From Bacteroidales bacterium M8 (GTDB lineage: Bacteria; Bacteroidota; Bacteroidia; Bacteroidales; Muribaculaceae): DNA of 64,000 nucleotides. The translations under genes and the position numbers were made by a program. The notes beneath the pieces were generated by a model. It did no database searches and was not told the origin of the DNA. It worked only from the letters and a program-made list of their open reading frames with translations. The stretch lies in NCBI GenBank assembly GCA_001689495.1, contig LUJS01000043.1, positions 1 to 64,000 of the forward strand. The letters run 5' to 3'. Position 1 is the first letter of the stretch; each line of letters begins with the position of its first letter. Shown here piece after piece: positions 57,908 to 64,000 of the stretch.

Positions 57908-60430
57908 TTAGCGGCGCTCCATCTCGAGGCAGGCGTTGATGTAGGGACCTACGCCCTTGCAGTCGTTCTCGATGATGGGCTCCGAGAGATAATACTCGAA
58001 CGAGCCGTCGCGGCGATTCTTGCCGCCGAGGCCGCCCACGGCGCAGCAGTTGAGCAGCGACAGGGTGCCGTCCTTGTCCTCGCGCACGAGGTGCTTCTGC
58101 ATGCCGTTCCATCCGGTCAGGGCTGCCTGCAGGTAGCTGTCGTCAAGCAGGCCCATGCGCACGCCGCGCAGCAGCGAGTAGACGTACATGGCCGTGGCAG
58201 TGCCCTCGAGGTAGTTGCCCTCGCGGCCGGGCTGGTCGAGTACTTGGAACCAGCATCCGCTCTTGGTGTCTTGGAACTTGACAACGCCGTCGGCCAGCGA
58301 CTTGAGCAGCTTGACCAGCTCGGGGCGGTTGGGGTTGTCGGCGGGCATCTCCTCGAGCACGTCGAGCAGTGCCATGAATATCCAGCCCTGAGCGCGGGCC
58401 CATGCGTGGGCCGACTGTCCGGTCTCCTTGTCGCACCAGAACTGCTCCTTGCTCTCGTCCCATGCGTGACGGTAGAGTCCGGTCTTGGGGTCGTAAGTGT
58501 GCTTGGCCACGGTGAGGAACTGGTTGGCGATGTTGTCCCACTCCTTGGCCTGCTCGTCGGCGCTCAGATAGCGCTTGGCATACTTGGCGCTGAAGGGCTC
58601 GGCCATGAACAGGCCGTCGAGCCACATCTGGTGGGGATATACCTTCTTGTGCCAGTATCCGCCGTCGGCGGTCTTGGGCTGGCCCTTGAGCTGCTCGTGC
58701 AGGGTCTTCATGGCGGTCATGTACTTCTCGTCGCCGGTGCGGTCGTATGCCACCATCAGCAGGGTGCCGTTCTTGACCTGATCGAGGTTATAGTCGGCGA
58801 TCTTGTATGTCTTGATGGTGCCGTCGGGGTTGACGAGGGAGTCGACATACGAGATGGCATAGTCCTCGATGTTCTTGTCGCCATAGCGGTTGGCCACGTT
58901 GACGAATGCGTCGAGCTCGGTGCCCACGGCGTATGTCCACTTCAGGCCCTTCTGGCCGTCGAGGCGCACGCTCTGGGGATTGCGCTTCATCTCAGACATC
59001 ACCATGCGCTGCGACAGCGGGGCGTGCTCGTTGACCAGCTTGCCGTTGATGTACGTGTTGGCGATGATGAGGTTCTTGACCAGACCCTCTATCGAGTTGC
59101 CGTCCTTCTTCACGCCGTCAAAGTGACAGTCTATCACCTCGATGTTGCGGATGTTGCAGAGGTCCTCGAATCCTTCGATCTTGATGCCGTACTCGCTCTC
59201 CTTGCAGGTGATGTTCTGCAGGTAGACGTTCTGTACCACGGGGGGATACGAGTGGTCGCAGGCCTCCTTGCGCTCGTAGATGAGGTTTATCTTGAGCACG
59301 GCCTCCTTGCACTGGCCCACCTCGATGTTGCGCACGTATATGTCCTCGATGACGCCGCTGCGGCACGAGTTGGTCTTGATGCGCACCACGCGGTCCAGAT
59401 CGGGCGAGTCCATCACGCAGTTCTCGGCAAATAGGTTCTTGAATCCGCCCGAGATCTCCGAGCCGACGACGATGCCGCCGTGGCCGTTCTTCATGCGGCA
59501 GTTGCGCACGATGACGTTCTCGGTGGGGCGGGCTGCCACGATGCCGTCGCGGTTGCGGCCGCTCTTGATGGCGATGCAGTCGTCGCCTGTGTCAAAGAAG
59601 CAGTCCTCGATCAGCACGTCCTTGCACGACTCGGGGTCGCAGCCGTCGCCGTTGGGGCCGTCGTTCTGTATGTGCACGCCTTTGACGGTGAGATTTTCGC
59701 AGAACAGGGGGTGTATCACCCAGAACGGCGAGCGCAGCAGGGTCACGTCCTCGATCAGCACGTTCTTGCAGTCGACGAAGTTCACGAGCTGCGGGCGCAT
59801 GCCGTATCCGTCGCCCATCTGGCGCTTCTCCACGGGCACGCCGTTTTCGTTCCACTCCTGCAGCAGGGGGCGGCCAATCTTCTGGGTGGCGATGGGCTCG
59901 GTGCCTGTGTAGTCGTGACCTTTCTTGGCGCTCATGCCCCACCAGTTCGAGTTGTCGGCCTGGCCGTCAAGCGTGCCCTTGCCGGTCAGGGCGATGTTGG
60001 TGGCGCCGTTGGCATAGACGAGGGGCTGATAGTTGTAGCAGTCCATGCCCTCCCAGCGGGTGCGCACCACGGGATATTGCGACGGGTCTGTGGTGAAGAG
60101 CAGCGTGGCGCCCTCCTCGAGGTGCAGGTTCACGTTGTCCTTGAGCGTGATGGGGCCGGTGAGCCACTGTCCCTTGGGGATGATGACGCGGCCGCCGCCC
60201 TCGCGCGAGCACAGGTCGATGGTCTTGTTGATGAGTTCGGTGTAGAGGAATCCCTTGGTCTTGGATTTTTTGCCGTAGTCAAACAGCTTGTAGTCCTTGT
60301 CGCGGAACTGCGGGGCCTTGATCCGCGATTCGATCTGCGGATACACCTGTTCCCACGCTTCCTGCGGAGTGGTGGCTAAGGCCGTTGCCGCTACCCAGAG
60401 GGCCAGCAGCAGGGTCGAGATTTTCTTCAT
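57908..60430 (-). CDS. GH28-GH105 fusion: polygalacturonase with unsaturated (rhamno)galacturonyl hydrolase
   Basis: This 840-residue secreted protein joins two enzymes. The N-terminal half (about 35-450) is a GH28 beta-helix with its catalytic aspartates in QNDGPNGDGCDPESC and DTGDDCIAIKSG, the histidine in NGHGGIVVGSE and VRIKTN. The C-terminal half (about 500-835) is an alpha/alpha barrel of the GH105/GH88 type, with KKVYPHQMWLDGLFMAEPF and HAWDESKEQFW followed by SAHAWARAQGW. GH28 cuts galacturonan; GH105 removes the unsaturated uronic acid left by lyases. The two are usually separate genes; here one chain has both. It has its own promoter and terminator and is divergent from susC. Confidence 0.92.
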   Translation of the reverse strand: MKKISTLLLALWVAATALATTPQEAWEQVYPQIESRIKAPQFRDKDYKLFDYGKKSKTKGFLYTELINKTIDLCSREGGGRVIIPKGQWLTGPITLKDNVNLHLEEGATLLFTTDPSQYPVVRTRWEGMDCYNYQPLVYANGATNIALTGKGTLDGQADNSNWWGMSAKKGHDYTGTEPIATQKIGRPLLQEWNENGVPVEKRQMGDGYGMRPQLVNFVDCKNVLIEDVTLLRSPFWVIHPLFCENLTVKGVHIQNDGPNGDGCDPESCKDVLIEDCFFDTGDDCIAIKSGRNRDGIVAARPTENVIVRNCRMKNGHGGIVVGSEISGGFKNLFAENCVMDSPDLDRVVRIKTNSCRSGVIEDIYVRNIEVGQCKEAVLKINLIYERKEACDHSYPPVVQNVYLQNITCKESEYGIKIEGFEDLCNIRNIEVIDCHFDGVKKDGNSIEGLVKNLIIANTYINGKLVNEHAPLSQRMVMSEMKRNPQSVRLDGQKGLKWTYAVGTELDAFVNVANRYGDKNIEDYAISYVDSLVNPDGTIKTYKIADYNLDQVKNGTLLMVAYDRTGDEKYMTAMKTLHEQLKGQPKTADGGYWHKKVYPHQMWLDGLFMAEPFSAKYAKRYLSADEQAKEWDNIANQFLTVAKHTYDPKTGLYRHAWDESKEQFWCDKETGQSAHAWARAQGWIFMALLDVLEEMPADNPNRPELVKLLKSLADGVVKFQDTKSGCWFQVLDQPGREGNYLEGTATAMYVYSLLRGVRMGLLDDSYLQAALTGWNGMQKHLVREDKDGTLSLLNCCAVGGLGGKNRRDGSFEYYLSEPIIENDCKGVGPYINACLEMERR

Positions 60431-60504
60431 GGTTTTTTGTGTATATAATATATGTATTCAGGCTAAAACAGCGTCGCCGACTGGGTGTTGGCTCATCGGC
60501 TGCA

Positions 60505-60536
60505 CAAAGTTACGAACGATTGACCCAATAGGCCAA
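60505..60536 (-). promoter_or_regulatory. Promoter of the GH28-GH105 gene
   Basis: On the minus strand TTG (60536-60534) and TAACTTTG (60512-60505) are 21 bases apart; transcript start near 60498. Confidence 0.7.
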
Positions 60537-60575
60537 AAAAAGCGTTAAAATTCTTAGTTATTTTTTGTTAACCCT

Positions 60576-60605
60576 TTGTGGTTTCGGAAATTTTTATTAC
60601 TTTTG
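60576..60605 (+). promoter_or_regulatory. Promoter of susC
   Basis: TTG (60576-60578), 19 bases, TACTTTTG (60598-60605). The predicted start near 60612 leaves a long leader to the ATG at 60820. Confidence 0.7.
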
Positions 60606-60819
60606 TATTGAAAATTGCTGACATACACCCTCTGTTCATACACCCTATTACAATAAGGTCGTGAGAGCGTGTGCCAACTTTTTGACTGCCAATAATCTAT
60701 ACCGTAAAACAAAACCATTTTCAAACACGAAGACCAAACCAAAATCGAACAAACAACCAATCAAAGCTCAATACGAAAGAATTGCATGAAAAAAAATCTT
60801 ATTTATCAACTGACAAAAC

Positions 60820-63800
60820 ATGAAAGACTTAATCACAGGTCGTAGCCAGTGGCTGCGGCGATTTTCCCTTGCGACGCATTGGAAAACCATGCTCCTCCTG
60901 ATGGTGCTCTGCGCAGGCCTTCCGGTCTCGGCTCAGAACATCACCGTCTCCGGTGTGGTCGAAGATAGCACCGGCGAACCCATGATCGGCGCCACCGTCC
61001 TCGTTGACGGCTCTAAGGAAGGTGCAGCTACCGACATTGACGGTAACTTCACTCTCAAGAACATTTCTCCCAAAGCTACTCTCAAGGTTTCGTATGTTGG
61101 TTACAAGACCGAAGAGGTGGCCGTAAACGGTCAGACCAACCTCCGCATCGTCCTCGTCGAGGATTCCGAGGCTCTTGAGGAGGTAGTCGTTATCGGTTAT
61201 GGCGGCACACGTGCCCGCCGCGACCTCACCGGTTCAGTAGGTTCCGTATCGGGTGTCAAGCTCGCCGCCGTGCCTGTGACCTCTGCAGCCGTCGCCCTTC
61301 AGGGTAAGGTTGCCGGCGTGCAGGTTACCACCGTCGACGGTCAGCCCGGTGCCGACATCAACATCCGCGTGCGTGGTGCGACATCGGTGACCCAGTCCAA
61401 CGACCCCCTCTATATCGTGGACGGCTTTCAGGTAGAGAACATCAACGATATTCCCCCGTCCGACATCCAGAGCATCGACGTGCTCAAGGATGCCTCGCTC
61501 ACCGCTATATATGGTGCGAAGGGTGGTAACGGTGTTGTCATCGTGACCACCAAGTCGGCTCAGGAAGGCAAGACTCAGGTGTCTCTCAACCTTCAGGGTT
61601 CTGTCAGCCACATCTCCAAGAAGCTCGACCTCATGGATCCCTACGACTTCGTCAACTACCAGTGGGACTTCGCCACGGGCCGTTCCAAGTCGTCTTCGGC
61701 TGCCAAGCTCTTCCGCTTCAACTTCGGCAACATCCGCGACGTGGATCTCTATCGCTATGCTCCCCACCACGACTGGCAGGACGAGGTAATGGGCAACAAC
61801 CCCTTCTCGTACTCGACCAACCTCTCTATCGGCGGTGGCAATGACAATACCCGCTACAACATCTCGTTCACCCAGAGCGAGGACAAGGGTATCATCATGG
61901 GCTCGGGCGTACGTCGTACCAACATCCACACCAAGCTGCAGACCAAGATCCTCCCCAACCTCACCCTGCAGTACAACCCCAAGGTTTCTTATCGTCGTGA
62001 TGAGGGCGCAGGTGGCGACAACGTAGGTACCGGCGGTATCATCGACGTTCTCCGCTATCGTCCCACCAACGGTATCCGCGAGCTCGGTGGCATCACTTGG
62101 ACTCCCGGTGCCGAGGATCCCGATCAGGAGCAGCTCTTCCAGTACACCAACCCTGTGAACGACATCCGCTCCAACACCCGCAAGAAACACTCCTACAGCG
62201 TTGCCAATCAGGCGTCTCTCGAGTACAAGCCCATCACCGGCCTGACCCTGCGCACCGAGGGCAACTATACCTTCTCGTTCTCTGACGACAACCGTTTCTG
62301 GGGCCCCCTGACCTCGACCGGCAAGAGCAACAACTCGCTGCCCGTGGCTCAGATCCAGAAGTCGCAGACCAACCAGTACACTTGGACCACCACCGCTTCT
62401 TATGACTGGAGCATCAAGGAGAAGAACAACTTCTTCGCCCTCGTCGGCTTCGAGCTCTATCACAAGCAGGGCCAGTCCACCACCCAGCGCAACCGCTACT
62501 TCCCCCGCGAGATCACTGCCGACAAGGCCATCAGCAACATGGGCCTCGGTCAGCCTTACACCTCGACCTCGACTCTCGGCACCGCCGACCGCACCACATC
62601 GTACTTCGGTCAGCTCAACTACAACTTCGACCACAAGTACCTCCTCTCGGCCACGTTCCGTGCCGACGGTTCGACAATGTTCGCCAAGGGCCACCAGTGG
62701 GGCTACTTCCCCTCGGTTTCGGGTGCTTGGGTAATGTCTCAGGAAAACTGGATGAAGGACCTCACATGGCTTGACGAGTTCAAGATCCGTGCCGCCATCG
62801 GTAAGGCCGGTAACAACCGTATCAAGGCCGACATGTGGCGCTACCTCTACACCTCCAACTCTACCGGCGGCCCCGGCTTCGGCGAGGTTACTCCCGACGG
62901 CGAGCTCTGGTATGACTTTGACAAGTACCTCCCCAACCCCGACATCAAGTGGGAGACAACCCTGACCCGCAACTTCGCCATCGACCTCTCGTTCTTCAGC
63001 GGTCGTCTGCGCATCACCCCCGAGTACTATTGGAACACCACCTCAGACCTTATCTACGAGGCTGACGTGCTCACCACCCTCGGCTACCAGAAGCAGTTCC
63101 AGAACATCGGTCAGGTCACCAACCGCGGTTTCGAGCTCGCTGTCAACGGCGACATCCTCCGTGGCAAGGACTATGCCCTCAGCGCCAGCTTCAACCTCGG
63201 CGCCAACAAGATGAAGGTCGACAAGCTCACCGGCGACGAGTCTTACATCGAGCTCCGTCACAGCCGCGCCAACTCTTCGGCCGGCAACAACTACCGTCTC
63301 GAGGTAGGTGGCGAGGTTGGTCTCATCTACGGCTATGTATATGACGGCCTCTATGGCTTCGACGAGTTCACCTACAACACCGGTACAGGCGTCTTCGACC
63401 CCATACCTCAGGAGTTCGACGAGAACGGCAAGCTCATCAGCGGTACCATCCTGATGGACAACATGTACAACTCGAACGATCAGGGTACCCAGACCCAGCC
63501 CGGCAAGCCCAAGTTCCGCGACCTCAACGGTGACGGCGTCATCGACGAGAACGACAAGACCATCATCGGCCGCACCACTCCCAAGCTGCAGGGCGGTTTC
63601 GGTCTCAACGGCCAGTGGAAGGGCTTTGACTTCACTGCCAACTTCACCTTCTTCTGCGACTTCGACGTCTACAACGCCACCGGCTATGTACTTTCTTCGT
63701 CGACCAACAACAAGAACAACTTCTACAACGTCCTCTCGTCGTTCAACAACGACAACCGCTGGATGTACACCAACGGCGTAGAGCACATGTATGGCAACCC

Positions 63801-64000
63801 CCAGATGTTCTGGCCCAACTTCGAGGGCTCGGGCTTCGAGGGCGCTGAGCTCAAGGGCTATGAGATGTTCCAGATAGTCAATGCCGGCCGCACCGAGTGG
63901 AACCCCTCTGACGTAAACAAGGAGTTCACCATCAGCAAGTTCGTCGAGGACGGCTCGTTCCTGCGTTGCACCGACATCACCGTCGGCTACACCCTCCCCG
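60820..64000 (+). CDS. SusC/RagA-type TonB-linked outer-membrane protein (3' end beyond window)
   Basis: The frame from ATG 60820 stays open to the window end, giving at least 1060 residues. A long signal sequence ends in GLPVSAQ. A carboxypeptidase-like regulatory domain (about 40-120, VSGVVEDSTGEPMIGATV and TDIDGNFTL) follows, then a TonB-box-like EALEEVVVIGYG, and the plug (about 125-245, with LQGKVAGVQVTTVDGQPGAD and DVLKDASLTAIYGAKGGNG). The rest is barrel. SusC proteins import oligosaccharides with a SusD lipoprotein lid, expected just after this gene but outside the window. Its neighbours point to pectin or rhamnogalacturonan fragments as the ligand. The long 5' leader may carry regulation. 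Confidence 0.95.
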   Translation, partial: MKDLITGRSQWLRRFSLATHWKTMLLLMVLCAGLPVSAQNITVSGVVEDSTGEPMIGATVLVDGSKEGAATDIDGNFTLKNISPKATLKVSYVGYKTEEVAVNGQTNLRIVLVEDSEALEEVVVIGYGGTRARRDLTGSVGSVSGVKLAAVPVTSAAVALQGKVAGVQVTTVDGQPGADINIRVRGATSVTQSNDPLYIVDGFQVENINDIPPSDIQSIDVLKDASLTAIYGAKGGNGVVIVTTKSAQEGKTQVSLNLQGSVSHISKKLDLMDPYDFVNYQWDFATGRSKSSSAAKLFRFNFGNIRDVDLYRYAPHHDWQDEVMGNNPFSYSTNLSIGGGNDNTRYNISFTQSEDKGIIMGSGVRRTNIHTKLQTKILPNLTLQYNPKVSYRRDEGAGGDNVGTGGIIDVLRYRPTNGIRELGGITWTPGAEDPDQEQLFQYTNPVNDIRSNTRKKHSYSVANQASLEYKPITGLTLRTEGNYTFSFSDDNRFWGPLTSTGKSNNSLPVAQIQKSQTNQYTWTTTASYDWSIKEKNNFFALVGFELYHKQGQSTTQRNRYFPREITADKAISNMGLGQPYTSTSTLGTADRTTSYFGQLNYNFDHKYLLSATFRADGSTMFAKGHQWGYFPSVSGAWVMSQENWMKDLTWLDEFKIRAAIGKAGNNRIKADMWRYLYTSNSTGGPGFGEVTPDGELWYDFDKYLPNPDIKWETTLTRNFAIDLSFFSGRLRITPEYYWNTTSDLIYEADVLTTLGYQKQFQNIGQVTNRGFELAVNGDILRGKDYALSASFNLGANKMKVDKLTGDESYIELRHSRANSSAGNNYRLEVGGEVGLIYGYVYDGLYGFDEFTYNTGTGVFDPIPQEFDENGKLISGTILMDNMYNSNDQGTQTQPGKPKFRDLNGDGVIDENDKTIIGRTTPKLQGGFGLNGQWKGFDFTANFTFFCDFDVYNATGYVLSSSTNNKNNFYNVLSSFNNDNRWMYTNGVEHMYGNPQMFWPNFEGSGFEGAELKGYEMFQIVNAGRTEWNPSDVNKEFTISKFVEDGSFLRCTDITVGYTLP

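Larger units (their letters stand above)
60431..60819. other. Divergent control region between GH28-GH105 and susC
   Basis: This 389-base gap holds the minus-strand promoter of the fusion enzyme (60505-60536) and the plus-strand promoter of susC (60576-60605). The susC transcript then has a leader of about 208 bases, AT-rich and without a gene. It contains a short repeat, ACATACACCCT and TCATACACCCT, about 18 bases apart near 60623 and 60640. Confidence 0.7.

Noticed and set aside
61234..62694. 486-codon minus-strand frame near the right end
   Set aside because: Shadow of susC, which is open from 60820 to the window end on the plus strand.

Overview
The window looks like a chromosome segment of a host-gut member of the order Bacteroidales, probably a Muribaculaceae-type species. 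The family is an inference; the order is well supported. The support is a moderately high-GC genome with Bacteroidetes-type promoters (TTG, about 20 nt, TAnnTTTG) before many genes, no usable Shine-Dalgarno sequences, a PorU sortase of the type IX secretion system (T9SS), a SusC/RagA-type TonB receptor, many lipoproteins with short lipobox signals, and many polysaccharide-degrading enzymes.

Layout. 1-3370: a secreted leucine-rich-repeat protein (992-2395) lies between GC-rich non-coding repeat mosaics that share about 170 bp in direct orientation. It is preceded by a strongly structured RNA or terminator element (762-848). 3374-3451: tRNA-Pro. 3566-9719: a complete branched-chain amino acid operon, ilvD-ilvB-ilvN-acyl-ACP thioesterase-ilvC, with promoter and terminator. 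9774-12214: a CpsB-type PHP phosphatase and a secreted pectate lyase. 12362-17158: GH25 lysozyme-like lipoprotein, PorU, and a lipoprotein with a 33-bp tandem repeat. 17260-23128: a promoter followed at once by a terminator-like hairpin, then a C10 cysteine protease and two WG-repeat lipoproteins. 23151-24632: an AAA ATPase/nuclease-fold gene whose promoter region carries two near-identical palindromes. 24655-30926: trigger factor, MATE transporter, small lipoprotein and ClpB.

31000-32540 is an AT-rich island with two orphan exported proteins and what looks like a solo end of an IS21-type insertion sequence. 32568-36990: a TonB receptor and a nucleoside-type MFS transporter in one operon, a divergent methyltransferase, and an XRE regulator gene broken by an in-frame TAG. 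37082-39967: a YtrA-like operon (ABC ATPase, permease, GntR repressor, anchored protein) with a palindromic operator at the start site. 40058-46863: a TonB C-terminal-like protein, GH51 arabinofuranosidase, a RelE/HigB-type toxin-antitoxin pair and GH2 beta-galactosidase. 47003-48822: two paralogous DUF4595-type lipoproteins.

48936-64000 is a pectin utilisation region. One operon reads GH43, CE8 pectinesterase, uxaB, uxaA, uxaC, exuT. Next to it are a GH28-GH105 fusion enzyme and a divergent susC that runs off the window end. SusC would bind and import pectin oligosaccharides. CE8 removes methyl esters, GH28 and GH105 cut the galacturonan and unsaturated ends, and GH43 removes side-chain sugars. 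ExuT imports galacturonate, and UxaC-UxaB-UxaA convert it to 2-keto-3-deoxygluconate. The pectate lyase at 10577-12214 and the GH51 and GH2 enzymes suit the same diet.

No single obviously new system stands out. The best leads are the repeat mosaic and paired-complement element around 1-3270, the TAG-interrupted regulator, the palindrome-flanked ATPase promoter and the promoter-hairpin unit at 17260-17342.
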